The notes under the pieces are model-generated. The model did not search any database, was not told where the DNA came from, and saw only the letters and a list, made by a program, of their open reading frames with translations. The translations under genes and the position numbers were made by a program. 64,000 nt of DNA. Origin: Maricaulis maris_C. Lineage in GTDB: Bacteria; Pseudomonadota; Alphaproteobacteria; Caulobacterales; Maricaulaceae. Within the stretch, counting starts at the first letter, position 1. Each line of letters starts with the position of its first letter. Shown here piece after piece: positions 27,100 to 36,069 of the stretch. Location of the stretch: assembly GCF_049116555.1 (NCBI RefSeq), contig NZ_JAGDYT010000001.1, positions 496,001 through 560,000 on the forward strand, read 5' to 3'.

Positions 27100-27237
27100 A
27101 GAGACGCGATGCAATTGGTGGCGGATTTTTCCGCTCAGCTTGCGTTCATGTCGGGAAAGATAATTCCAGCCATTGCCATGCCCGCCATATGTCTCGATAT
27201 GATAGGCATCGAGTTGCGTTACCGAGAGGGATCCACG

Positions 27238-27921
27238 ATGAAACTCCGCCAAATCACACTTCGCACAACTGTTCTCACCGTTACGGCGCTCGCCATGGTG
27301 GCCTGTACGACGACCGACCCCTATACCGGCGAAACCCGGGCCAACAATACGGGGCGCGGCATCCTCCTGGGCGCCGCCGCCGGCGCAGCGCTCGGCTATC
27401 TCACCAATACAAATGACAGCGAGGAGGGCCGCACAAACGCCCTTATCGGCGCTGGTATCGGCGCGCTCGCCGGTGGTGCCATCGGCAATTACATGGATCG
27501 TCAGGAAGCGGCCATGCGCGAAGCCCTGTCCGACACGGGCGTCGGTGTCCGCCGCGAAGGCAATGATCTTCGCTTGATCATGCCAGGTGATGTCACCTTC
27601 GCCACCAATTCCTCGGACATCCAGGGCCAGTTCTATGGCATTCTTGGCGATGTCAGCACGGTTCTGAACCGCTATCCGGCGACCTATGTGGACGTTGTCG
27701 GTCATGCCGACTCGGTTGGTGCCGCCGACTATAATCAACAGCTGTCCGAGCGCCGGGCCGTATCGGTCGGCAATTATCTCATCGCCCAGGGTGTGTTGCG
27801 TGACCGCTTCTACATCGCCGGCATGGGCGAGCGCTCACCGATCGCCTCGAACGATACGCCCGCCGGGCGCCAGCAGAATCGTCGTGTGGAAATCCTGATC
27901 CGGCCGCATGCTGCGTCCTGA
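27238..27921 (+). CDS. OmpA-family lipoprotein with glycine zipper
   Basis: The product has 227 residues. The ATG opens a lipoprotein signal ending MVACTTT (Cys23). Residues about 40-90 are a glycine-zipper membrane segment (ILLGAAAGAALGYL, IGAGIGALAGGAIG). The C-terminal OmpA/Pal peptidoglycan-binding domain includes VDVVGHADSVGAADYNQQLSERRAVSV and GERSPIASNDTPAGRQQNRRVEI. It probably tethers the outer membrane to the cell wall. The divergent groESL promoter region lies upstream, a terminator downstream. Confidence 0.92.
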   Translation: MKLRQITLRTTVLTVTALAMVACTTTDPYTGETRANNTGRGILLGAAAGAALGYLTNTNDSEEGRTNALIGAGIGALAGGAIGNYMDRQEAAMREALSDTGVGVRREGNDLRLIMPGDVTFATNSSDIQGQFYGILGDVSTVLNRYPATYVDVVGHADSVGAADYNQQLSERRAVSVGNYLIAQGVLRDRFYIAGMGERSPIASNDTPAGRQQNRRVEILIRPHAAS

Positions 27922-27948
27922 GTGCGCTGGTTCTCCACTGAAATTGAG

Positions 27949-27982
27949 AGCGGCCCGTCAGTCTGGCGGGCCGCTTTAATTT
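27949..27982 (+). terminator. Intrinsic terminator of the OmpA-like gene
   Basis: AGCGGCCCG pairs perfectly with CGGGCCGCT across a 9-base loop and is followed by TTAATTT, 27 bases after the stop codon. Confidence 0.8.
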
Positions 27983-28032
27983 ATGCATGTCCCTACAAAT
28001 CAATAGGTTGACTGGTATCTGGGCGCTTGCGG

Positions 28033-28081
28033 TTTACCTTCGTTAACCAAACGACAACCCGAGCCGACACAGCTTAACCTT
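28033..28081 (+). promoter_or_regulatory. CtrA-like TTAA motifs upstream of tipF
   Basis: TTTA at 28033, 6 bases, then TTAACCA at 28043-28049; a further TTAACC is at 28074-28079. The CtrA full site is TTAA-N7-TTAA, with TTAACCAT as a half-site, so the half-site match is good but the spacing is one base short. Confidence 0.3.
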
Positions 28082-28119
28082 CAAGCACATCTGACGATTC
28101 GCTGATTCGAAGGCCCTAC

Positions 28120-29346
28120 ATGCCCCGCGCATCCGACATTTTGATCCTCCTGACCTACATCACCATTGCGGCGGTCGCTGCGATCGGCTTCGAGTTTTTC
28201 GGCCTGATGCCGACGCTCAATGCCTGGATGATGGGGGCGATTGTTTTCATTGTTGCCGGCATGGCGCATTCAGCCGCAACCCGCAGTCATGAGCGTCGCG
28301 CGCTGGAGGATGAGATCCATGAGCTCAAGGCCGCCAATCTGGCCCTGGCCGAGGAATTCGAGGCGGCCCAGTCGCGCATTGACGAGATCGCGGACGAGCT
28401 GCGCGCGGAATCGGTCGAGCGTGACAATGCGCTCGTCCAGGAAGTGAAGGTCCTGGAAGACCTGGTCCGTCGGGTCGGTCCGGCCGGCGCCGAAGATTTC
28501 AACGGATCCGCAGCTGTGCCCCAGGCCAGCACAGCCCACACCGATATCGACACGGTTCGCGAGGCGCTGGCCGCCAATCGCGTTGACCTTTATCTCCAGC
28601 CGGTCGTGACCTTGCCGCAGCGTCGGACAGCTTTCTATGAGAGCTATACCCGCCTGCGTGATGCGACCGGCCGCGTGCTCGCGCCGTCAGCCTTCATGGC
28701 CGCCGCTGAAGAAGCGGGCCTGATGGCGGAAGTAGATAATCTCCTTCTGTTCCGTTGCGTTCAGATCGTGCGCCGCCTGACGGGTCAGGATCGCAAGGTC
28801 GCGATCTTCTGCAATGTCTCGCTCAACTCCTTGTCTGACGAGACCTTCTTTCCCGAATTCCTCGACTTCATCCGTCAGAACAAGGATTTGTCAGGTTCGC
28901 TCATTTTCGAGATATCGCAGCAGGCCTTCGAAGAGCGCGACGCGATAGCGGCGCGCAACATGGCGCGTATGGCCGATTTCGGTTTCCGATTCTCGATTGA
29001 CCAGATCGCCCATGTCGAGCTCGACCTGACCGAGATGGAGCGGGCCGGGGTCCGTTTCGCCAAGATTGGCGGGGCACGCCTGCTTGATGCGATCGACAAT
29101 TACGAGTCCATCGCAGGCTATGAAGCCGGGGCCATCGCCACCGAGGACCTGGCCGGCCTTTTCGGTCGTCATGGCATTGAGCTCATCGTCGACAAGATCG
29201 AGGATGAATCCACTGTGGTCGAGGTCCTGGAAATGGATGTCGCCTACGGGCAGGGCCATCTTTTCGGCGAGCCGCGCCCGGTCCGCGATGATGTCCTGGA
29301 GACCACTCCCGAGAGCGGCAGCAATGTCATCCAGATGACGGCCTAG
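28120..29346 (+). CDS. tipF: TipF-like flagellar polarity protein, degenerate EAL domain
   Basis: The product has 408 residues. There are two N-terminal membrane segments (about 8-27 and 33-50), a coiled coil (about 55-115, ELKAANLALAEEFEAAQSRIDEI), and a C-terminal EAL-type domain (about 145-395). The EAL residues are partly lost. E is kept in FYESYTRLRD, N in CNVSLNSL, E in IFEISQQ, but DDFG reads IDQI and KID reads KIG. This is the architecture of Caulobacter TipF, a c-di-GMP receptor that marks the new pole for flagellum assembly rather than a phosphodiesterase. The nearby cheZ/cheY genes support a motility role. Confidence 0.8.
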   Translation: MPRASDILILLTYITIAAVAAIGFEFFGLMPTLNAWMMGAIVFIVAGMAHSAATRSHERRALEDEIHELKAANLALAEEFEAAQSRIDEIADELRAESVERDNALVQEVKVLEDLVRRVGPAGAEDFNGSAAVPQASTAHTDIDTVREALAANRVDLYLQPVVTLPQRRTAFYESYTRLRDATGRVLAPSAFMAAAEEAGLMAEVDNLLLFRCVQIVRRLTGQDRKVAIFCNVSLNSLSDETFFPEFLDFIRQNKDLSGSLIFEISQQAFEERDAIAARNMARMADFGFRFSIDQIAHVELDLTEMERAGVRFAKIGGARLLDAIDNYESIAGYEAGAIATEDLAGLFGRHGIELIVDKIEDESTVVEVLEMDVAYGQGHLFGEPRPVRDDVLETTPESGSNVIQMTA

Positions 29347-29386
29347 ATGGTCCCGCGCCAACCGCCGCGATTGACCGGGTAGCGCA

Positions 29387-29405
29387 GGCCTGCTTCAAGC
29401 AGGCC
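29387..29405 (+). promoter_or_regulatory. Hairpin directly abutting the HAD gene start codon
   Basis: GGCCTGCTTCAAGCAGGCC is a perfect palindrome around one C (7-base stem with a 5-base loop when folded). The ATG of the next gene follows with no gap. It replaces any ribosome-binding site, so it may either end tipF transcription or control translation of the HAD gene. Confidence 0.4.
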
Positions 29406-30257
29406 ATGCTTCCTGAACTCGCCACACTTGGCCCGCTCCGCGACCGCTATGACACCCTGTATTGTGATGTCTGGGGCGTCATTCGCGATGGCTCGGACCT
29501 CCTGCCCGATGCCGTCGACGCCCTGATCCGTTTCCGCGAAAGCGGCGGCCGTGTCTGTCTGGTGTCCAATTCGCCGCGGCGCAGTTCCAGCCTGGCGCAT
29601 TTTCTTGCCGATATGGGCCTGCCGGATGCGGCGACTGACGCCATGGTCACGTCTGGTGATGCCATCCATGCCCAGCTGGTCAAGCGCACCCCCGGGCGCG
29701 CCTTCAATATCGGGCCGGAGCGGGATAGCAGCCTCTATGCCGGTCTCGATCTGGAATTCACCGATATCGATCAGGCGGATTTCATTTCCTGTACCGGGCC
29801 GGATGACTATTTCAATGGCCAGCCGGAGGATTATGACGGGGTCCTGCGGCGCGCGCTCGAGCGCGGGCTGGAACTGGTCTGCGCCAATCCGGATATTGTC
29901 GTGCAGTCGGGCAATCGGCTGGTCTTCTGCGCCGGGGCCATCGCCCGCCATTATCGCGAGATGGGGGGCACCAGCATTGTGGCGGGCAAGCCGCACCGTC
30001 CGATCTACCGGCTTGCGAAGCGGGCGCTGGAAGATAACGGGTTCGAGGTGGAATTGAGCCGCGTTCTGGCTATCGGCGATGGGCCGGAAACAGATGTCGA
30101 GGGGGCCATACGCGCCGGGGTCGACTGCCTCTTCATTGCCGACGGAATTCTCGGCGGAACGCTTGACGGCGGCCGTCTCGATGCCGAGACAGCCGCCGTC
30201 GCGCTGAAGGATTACGGTGTTGCCGCGCGCTATGTGGCGGCGCAGCTCACCTGGTAG
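29406..30257 (+). CDS. HAD superfamily class IIA hydrolase
   Basis: The product has 283 residues. The HAD nucleophile region is YDTLYCDVWGVIRDG (DxWGV, typical of the NagD/TIGR01459-like class IIA group), motif II is LVSNSPRR, the Lys is in VAGKPHRPIY, and the acidic motif is AIGDGPETDVEGA. It is a cytosolic phosphatase for a small phosphorylated metabolite, exact substrate unknown. The start codon has no Shine-Dalgarno sequence and is preceded by a hairpin; coupling to tipF, 59 bases upstream, is possible. Confidence 0.88.
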   Translation: MLPELATLGPLRDRYDTLYCDVWGVIRDGSDLLPDAVDALIRFRESGGRVCLVSNSPRRSSSLAHFLADMGLPDAATDAMVTSGDAIHAQLVKRTPGRAFNIGPERDSSLYAGLDLEFTDIDQADFISCTGPDDYFNGQPEDYDGVLRRALERGLELVCANPDIVVQSGNRLVFCAGAIARHYREMGGTSIVAGKPHRPIYRLAKRALEDNGFEVELSRVLAIGDGPETDVEGAIRAGVDCLFIADGILGGTLDGGRLDAETAAVALKDYGVAARYVAAQLTW

Positions 30258-30269
30258 TCGTTCGGCAGA

Positions 30270-30959
30270 TCAATCGAACAGGGAGTCGATAGATCCCTGG
30301 TCGAGATCGGACGCCGGCTCCGCGTCGGAGAACATCGCATCGATGTCATCCTGGCTGGTTTCCGGACCGCCGATTGCGGGGCCGTTGAGCAGAAGCTCGC
30401 GAGCGCGCTTTTCTTCGTCGCTTTCCTCGACAACCTGGTCCGCATCACGCACGCCCATCACTTCGGCGAAGCGGGAGACGCGGTTTTCCACGTGGCGCAA
30501 CGAGGTCACGACCTTGGAAACGCGTTGGCCGGCGAGATCCTGGAAGCTGCAAGCCTCGATGATGGTCATCATCCGGGCTTCGACGCTGGCGCGATAGGCG
30601 TCATAGTCGGCTTCATCGTCACAGAGCACGGCCTCCGCCTCGCTCATGATCGTCTCGGTCGCCCGTTCGGTATCCCCGACGACAGCCTCGAGTTCCTGGC
30701 CGGCGGAGGGAATGCGCGAGGTCTTGATATCATTCGGCCTCAAAGCCGCGATCTCGTCACGGGTTCGCGAGATATAATCCGCGATATAGTTGAATTCCTG
30801 GCAGATCGACTGGTCGAGGGAGCTGAAGAACAGCTTCATCGTATCCGTCAGCTGGTGGGCCAGCTTCAGGACTTCCATGATCTGGGCATCCTGCAGATCG
30901 CTCGTCTTCAGTGAAGCGAGTGACGTGCGGACTTGCGCGGCAACATTGGCGGCGGGCAT
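30270..30959 (-). CDS. cheZ: CheZ-type chemotaxis phosphatase
   Basis: The product has 229 residues, starting at the ATG preceded by GGAAGGAGG. The long helical body contains EACSFQDLAGQRVSKVV, matching the CheZ catalytic region (QDLTGQ with the active Gln). The C-terminus has two copies of a short acidic-hydrophobic motif, DDIDAMFS and GSIDSLFD, the kind used to dock CheY. The enzyme removes phosphate from CheY-P to end the flagellar switching signal. It lies 54 bases downstream of cheY on the same strand, and 12 bases from the convergent HAD gene. Confidence 0.88.
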   Translation of the reverse strand: MPAANVAAQVRTSLASLKTSDLQDAQIMEVLKLAHQLTDTMKLFFSSLDQSICQEFNYIADYISRTRDEIAALRPNDIKTSRIPSAGQELEAVVGDTERATETIMSEAEAVLCDDEADYDAYRASVEARMMTIIEACSFQDLAGQRVSKVVTSLRHVENRVSRFAEVMGVRDADQVVEESDEEKRARELLLNGPAIGGPETSQDDIDAMFSDAEPASDLDQGSIDSLFD

Positions 30960-31013
30960 GGGGCCCTCCTTCCTTTGCAGACTCAAACAAGGACTGGGCG
31001 GTTGATCGAGCGA

Positions 31014-31400
31014 CTAGAAGTCGCCGAGAACCGCTGACATCTTGGATTTGAGAGTTCCGGCGTTGAAGGGCTTCACGATGTAGTTGTTCACACCGGCCCG
31101 TTTCGCCGCGACCACGTTTTCGGTCTTGGATTCTGCGGTTACCATGATGAAGGGCGTCGCCTTCATGCTTTCGTCAGCGCGAACCTTTTGCAGAAGCTCG
31201 TAGCCCGTCATGGGCTCCATGTTCCAGTCTGAGATCACCAGACCGTACTTGTTTTCCTGCATTTTCGCGTATGCTTCCTGGCCATCGGCGGCCTCGTCCA
31301 CATTTTCGAACCCAATCTGCTTGAGCAGGTTGCGAATAATGCGGATCATGGTTTTGTAGTCATCCACGACCAGGATCGGCATCGTCATTTCGACAGCCAT
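31014..31400 (-). CDS. cheY: Chemotaxis response regulator, single receiver domain
   Basis: The product has 128 residues with start set by GGAG and the sequence MAVEMTMPILVVDDYKTMIRIIRNLL. Receiver landmarks: acidic pair in VVDDY, phospho-Asp in VISDWNMEPMTGYELL, Thr in FIMVTAESK, Lys in NYIVKPF. The stand-alone receiver next to cheZ supports CheY, binding the flagellar motor switch when phosphorylated. No cheA, cheW or receptor genes are in the window, so the rest of the pathway lies elsewhere. Confidence 0.92.
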   Translation of the reverse strand: MAVEMTMPILVVDDYKTMIRIIRNLLKQIGFENVDEAADGQEAYAKMQENKYGLVISDWNMEPMTGYELLQKVRADESMKATPFIMVTAESKTENVVAAKRAGVNNYIVKPFNAGTLKSKMSAVLGDF

Positions 31401-31521
31401 GCTTAGTCTCCATCCACTCGGCGCGTTTACACAAGGACAGCTTGTTCCGCTGTCTTCAGTGAGGACCCTAGACATTCGCGGATAAAAATCGGTTAAAGCG
31501 GGTACAAAGATGGAGTCACCC

Positions 31522-31965
31522 ATGTCTGAAGCGCGCGCTATCGCCCTCGAGGAAATGGAAATTGGTCAATCCGCAGAGACAGTTAGGACTGTCACTGAGG
31601 AAGATCTGGAAATGTTTGCAAAAGTCTCTGGCGACTATAATCCGGTCCATATGGACGAGGAATTCGCTCGCAAGACGCCTTTTCGCGGCCGAATTGCGCA
31701 TGGCGCTCTGGTGGCGTCCTATATTTCTGGCGTGCTCGGAAACCAGCTGCCGGGACCGGGAGCGATCTTCCTCGGCCTCAATATGCGGTTTTTCCATCCG
31801 ACCCGGATCGGGGATGAGGTGAAGACGCGGGTCGAAGTGAAGTCGGTCGATCTCAAATCGCGCAAGGCCGTCATGGATTGCACCTGTTATGTCGGCGACA
31901 AGCTGACCATGCAGGCGGAAGCTGAAGTCATGGTCCGCAAGCGCCGCCGCTCGGCGGACGCCTGA
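31522..31965 (+). CDS. MaoC-like (R)-specific enoyl-CoA hydratase
   Basis: The product has 147 residues. I chose the ATG six bases after GGAG; an ATG four codons earlier precedes that site. The hydratase-2 motif is present: FAKVSGDYNPVHMDEEFARKTPFRGRIAHGAL, with the Asp-x4-His catalytic pair. The single hotdog domain resembles PhaJ-type enzymes that hydrate trans-2-enoyl-CoA to (R)-3-hydroxyacyl-CoA. ribF starts 7 bases downstream on the same strand. Confidence 0.88.
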   Translation: MSEARAIALEEMEIGQSAETVRTVTEEDLEMFAKVSGDYNPVHMDEEFARKTPFRGRIAHGALVASYISGVLGNQLPGPGAIFLGLNMRFFHPTRIGDEVKTRVEVKSVDLKSRKAVMDCTCYVGDKLTMQAEAEVMVRKRRRSADA

Positions 31966-31971
31966 TCATCG

Positions 31972-32916
31972 ATGCGTGTTCTGCGTGGCCATAACGGATT
32001 GCCGGACGACAGCCGCGGCGCGGTGATCGCCCTTGGCAATTTTGACGGCGTCCATATGGGGCATCGGCATGTCATCGCCCTGGCCGCGAGTCTGGCGGAG
32101 ACCCGGAAAGCCCCGCTGGGCGCGGCACTCTTCGATCCGCATCCGCGCCGCTTCTTCGCCCCGGAGGCGCCGGCTTTCCGGCTGATGAGCGAAACCCGTC
32201 GCAATCGCATCCTCGAGAGCCTGGGCGTGAATCAGCTCCATGTCCTGCCATTCTCCATGGATATGGCGAAGATGACGCCGGCCGATTTCGTTGGAACCGT
32301 CCTTGCGGACGGGCTCGGCATTGCCGGCATCGTCACTGGCGAGGATTTCCGCTTTGGCGCGGGCCGCAGCGGCGATACCGATGAGCTCGCCCGTCTGTGC
32401 GCTCAGCGTGGAATCGCCACCGCCTTTGCCGACCTGCACGGCAATGGCGCCGACAAGGTGTCATCCACGCGCATCCGGAAGGCGATCCATGATGGCGACA
32501 TGCAGGCCGCGGAAACGCTGCTCGGCACGCCCTGGGCCGTGGAGGGGATTGTCCAGCGCGGCGACCAGCGTGGCCGGACCATCGGCTTCCCGACGGCCAA
32601 TCTCACCTTGGGCGATTATGTGCGTCCCGATTATGGCGTCTATGCCGTGCGCGTGGGTATGGATGGTGACGCGCCGACGATGGCGGGTGTGGCGAATATC
32701 GGCAAACGCCCGACCGTCGACGGGGCGACAGAGCTTCTGGAAATCCATCTGCTCGACTGGTCGGGTGATCTTTATGGTCGCTCGCTCGAAGTCGAATTCT
32801 TCAATCATCTGCGCTCGGAAAAGCGGTTTGACGGTCTCGATGCACTCAAGGCCCAGATCGCCGAGGATGCCATTGCGGCACGCCAGGCGCTGAGCCGTCT
32901 GTCTGGACCGGCCTGA
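31972..32916 (+). CDS. ribF: Bifunctional riboflavin kinase / FMN adenylyltransferase
   Basis: The product has 314 residues, normal for RibF. The N-terminal nucleotidyltransferase domain has ALGNFDGVHMGHRHVI and VTGEDFRFGAGRSGD; SSTRIRKAI marks the domain end. The C-terminal flavokinase domain has GRTIGFPTANLTLGDYVRPDYGVYAV and FFNHLRSEKRFDGLDAL. It converts riboflavin to FMN and FAD. It is 7 bases after the hydratase gene; ileS follows after a 180-base gap in which I see no clear element. Confidence 0.95.
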   Translation: MRVLRGHNGLPDDSRGAVIALGNFDGVHMGHRHVIALAASLAETRKAPLGAALFDPHPRRFFAPEAPAFRLMSETRRNRILESLGVNQLHVLPFSMDMAKMTPADFVGTVLADGLGIAGIVTGEDFRFGAGRSGDTDELARLCAQRGIATAFADLHGNGADKVSSTRIRKAIHDGDMQAAETLLGTPWAVEGIVQRGDQRGRTIGFPTANLTLGDYVRPDYGVYAVRVGMDGDAPTMAGVANIGKRPTVDGATELLEIHLLDWSGDLYGRSLEVEFFNHLRSEKRFDGLDALKAQIAEDAIAARQALSRLSGPA

Positions 32917-33096
32917 CGGGCTCTGTTACATGCGAGGCATGGTCTGTATGTCCCTGTTCATACGCTCGGGCGCGCCCGTCGCGGCCCTCGCCACCGGGCG
33001 AATTACCGGCCCGGGCCGCCACGCGTGATGTGGGCGGTTCCGGGACATGTCCTGCCTTGAACCCATGACGACAAAAGACCGCAAGGATCCGATCCG

Positions 33097-36069
33097 ATGA
33101 CGGACACGCCTTCGAAGTCCGGCGACCAAGCCGCGACCCGCGATTATCGCGATACACTTTTCCTGCCGAGCACCGAATTCCCGATGCGGGCCGGTTTGCC
33201 AAAGCGCGAGCCGGAATGGCTCGAGCGCTGGAACAAGCTCGACCTGTACAAGCGCCTGCGCGCCGAGAGCAAAGGCCGCGAGCGCTGGGTGCTCCATGAC
33301 GGACCGCCCTATGCCAATGGCCACATCCATATCGGCACCGGCCAGAACAAGATCCTCAAGGATATCGTCGTTCGCTCGCACCAGATGCTCGGCTTTGACG
33401 CGCCCTACCGTCCGGGTTGGGATTGTCACGGGCTGCCGATCGAGTGGAAAGTCGAACAGAATTTCCGCGCCAAGGGGCGCAATAAGGATGACATCCCGGT
33501 CAAGGAATTCCGCGCCGAATGCCGCGACTATGCGCGCGAATGGGTCGGCATCCAGTCCGGTGAGTTCCAGCGCCTGGGCGTGAATGGTGAGTGGGATGAC
33601 CCCTACACCACCATGGCCTTCGAGGCCGAGGCCGCGATTGTGCGCGAATTCCTCGCTTTCGTGGAACAGGGTCTGGTCTATTGCGGCTCGGCTCCCGTTA
33701 TGTGGTCGCCGGTCGAAAAGACCGCCCTGGCCGAGGCCGAGGTCGAGTATCAGGACAAGGTATCGACCACGATCCATGTCCGCTTCCCGGTGCGCGGTGT
33801 GCGCAAGGACGGCACGGCGATCCCGAAATCCTGCATCGGCGCCCATGTCGTGATCTGGACGACCACGCCCTGGACCATTCCGGGCAATCGCGCGATCTGC
33901 TTCTCACCCGAGATCAGCTACGGCCTCTACAAGGTCACCGGCGTCGATGGTGGCGACTTCAAGCCCTGGGCGATGCCGGGCGATCTTCTGATCGTGGCCG
34001 ATGCGCTCTGGGAAGAGACCGCCGCGGCCGCCAAGATCGGCAATTGGGAACGGGTCGACACAATCGATCCGGACGGTTTCGTCTGCTCGCATCCGCTCCT
34101 GGAGCTGGATCGCTTCTGGAATTACGCCGTCCCGCTTCTGCCCGGCGACCATGTCACCGATGAGGCCGGTACCGGTTTCGTGCACACCGCACCCAGCCAT
34201 GGCGCCGAGGACTATGCCGCCTGGATGGAATTCCCGGAATGGCATGACAAGCATGCGCCGGTCCCGCACATGGTCGATGAGGACGGTGCCTACTACCCGC
34301 ACGTCCCGGTCTTTGCCGGTCTCAATATCATCCGTCTGGATGGCAAGAAGCAGGGCCAGGAAGGTCCGGCCAACAAGGCCGTCATCGAGCGTCTGGTCGA
34401 ACAGGGCAAATTGCTCGCACGCGGCCGGCTTGAGCATTCCTATCCGCACTCCTGGCGCTCCAAGGCGCCGGTCATCTTCCGCAATACGCCGCAATGGTTC
34501 GTTGCCATCGACCGCCCGATGAAGTCCGGTGGCACACTGCGCGAAAAGGCGCTGAAGGGGATCACCGAGACGACCTTCACGCCGAAAGTGTCGGAGAACC
34601 GCATCCGCTCCATGGTCGAGCAGCGGCCGGACTGGCTGATCTCGCGTCAGCGCGCCTGGGGTGTGCCGCTGACCATGTTCGTGGAGACCGGCACAACGCG
34701 CGTGCTCAACGATCCCAAGGTCAATGAACGCATCATCAACGCTGTCGCGGAGGATGGCGCCGATGCCTGGTTCGAGCGTCCCGCTTCCGATTTCCTCGGC
34801 GGTGACTATGACGCTGACGCCTATGAAAAGATCACCGACATCCTGGATGTCTGGTTCGACAGTGGCTGTACCCATGCGTTCGCGCTGGAGCCGCGGGCGG
34901 ACCAGAAATGGCCGGCCGATCTCTATCTGGAAGGGTCTGACCAGCATCGCGGCTGGTTCCAGTCCTCCCTTCTGGAAAGTGCCGGCACCCGCGGTCGCGC
35001 GCCGTATGATGCGGTCCTGACGCACGGTTTTGTCATGGCTGGCGATGGCCGCAAGATGTCGAAATCCCTGGGCAATACGCTGGCGCCGAACGAAATCGCC
35101 AAGAAATACGGCATCGAGATCATGCGCCTGTGGGTCTCGGCCCAGGACTTCACCGATGACCTGCGCATTTCCGAGGAGATCCTGCAGACCTCGGTCGATG
35201 CCTATCGCAAGATGCGCAATACGCTGCGCTACCTGCTCGGTGCACTTCATGCCTATGACGAGACGGTCGAGCATGTCAGCCATGATCGCATGCCCTCGCT
35301 CGAGCGTTTCATGCTGCACCGCCTGCATGAGCTCGATCAGGTCGTTCGCGATGGTTATGCCGCCTATGACTTCAAGAAGGTCTATTCGGCGCTGTTCAAT
35401 TTCTGCGTCGTCGACCTGTCGGCCTTCTATCTCGATATCCGCAAGGACAGCCTGTATTGTGACCGGCCGGACGATGTCCGCCGGCAGGCCTGCCGCACGG
35501 TCATGCACGAGATCTTCATGCGGCTGACCGCCTGGCTTGCGCCAATCATGCCCTTCACCATGGAAGAGGCGTGGCTGTCGCGCTTCCCGTCCGAGGATGA
35601 CAGTGTCCATCTGCGCACTTTCCCGGCCACGCCGGGCGATTGGCATGATGGGGCGCTGGCCGAGAACTGGCGCACGATCCGCCGTCTGCGACGTGTGGTG
35701 AACGGCGCGCTGGAAGTTGAGCGCCGCGAAAAGCGGATCGGTTCCAGCCTTGAGGCGGCACCGCGCGTCCATGTCACCGACGCCGCCTATCGCGCCGCAC
35801 TGACAGCCGAAACAACCGGTGAGGTCGATGATTTCCTGGCCGAGATCGGGATCACCAGCCAGGCCTATCTGGTCGATGGTGCCGCCGAGGGCGAGGCCTT
35901 CCGTCTCGATGATGTCGCCGATGTGGCCGTCATCCCGGGGCGGGCCGAAGGCGCCAAGTGCGCGCGGTCGTGGAAATACTCGACCGAGATCGGCGCCGAC
36001 AAGCGTTATCCCGATTTGAGCCCGCGCGACGCGGCGACCGTGGCCTGGTGGGACGGACAGAATGCCTGA
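33097..36069 (+). CDS. ileS: Isoleucyl-tRNA synthetase
   Basis: The product has 990 residues, as expected for alphaproteobacterial IleRS. Class I signatures are PYANGHIHIGTGQNKILKD (HIGH variant HIGT) near residue 70 and GRKMSKSLGN (KMSKS) near residue 650. The editing domain carries the VIWTTTPWTIPGNRAI segment. The C-terminal zinc-finger of some IleRS is not evident: the tail ends CARSWKYST without the usual CxxC pairs. It charges tRNA-Ile. It overlaps lspA by 8 bases, the common ileS-lspA coupling. Confidence 0.97.
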   Translation: MTDTPSKSGDQAATRDYRDTLFLPSTEFPMRAGLPKREPEWLERWNKLDLYKRLRAESKGRERWVLHDGPPYANGHIHIGTGQNKILKDIVVRSHQMLGFDAPYRPGWDCHGLPIEWKVEQNFRAKGRNKDDIPVKEFRAECRDYAREWVGIQSGEFQRLGVNGEWDDPYTTMAFEAEAAIVREFLAFVEQGLVYCGSAPVMWSPVEKTALAEAEVEYQDKVSTTIHVRFPVRGVRKDGTAIPKSCIGAHVVIWTTTPWTIPGNRAICFSPEISYGLYKVTGVDGGDFKPWAMPGDLLIVADALWEETAAAAKIGNWERVDTIDPDGFVCSHPLLELDRFWNYAVPLLPGDHVTDEAGTGFVHTAPSHGAEDYAAWMEFPEWHDKHAPVPHMVDEDGAYYPHVPVFAGLNIIRLDGKKQGQEGPANKAVIERLVEQGKLLARGRLEHSYPHSWRSKAPVIFRNTPQWFVAIDRPMKSGGTLREKALKGITETTFTPKVSENRIRSMVEQRPDWLISRQRAWGVPLTMFVETGTTRVLNDPKVNERIINAVAEDGADAWFERPASDFLGGDYDADAYEKITDILDVWFDSGCTHAFALEPRADQKWPADLYLEGSDQHRGWFQSSLLESAGTRGRAPYDAVLTHGFVMAGDGRKMSKSLGNTLAPNEIAKKYGIEIMRLWVSAQDFTDDLRISEEILQTSVDAYRKMRNTLRYLLGALHAYDETVEHVSHDRMPSLERFMLHRLHELDQVVRDGYAAYDFKKVYSALFNFCVVDLSAFYLDIRKDSLYCDRPDDVRRQACRTVMHEIFMRLTAWLAPIMPFTMEEAWLSRFPSEDDSVHLRTFPATPGDWHDGALAENWRTIRRLRRVVNGALEVERREKRIGSSLEAAPRVHVTDAAYRAALTAETTGEVDDFLAEIGITSQAYLVDGAAEGEAFRLDDVADVAVIPGRAEGAKCARSWKYSTEIGADKRYPDLSPRDAATVAWWDGQNA

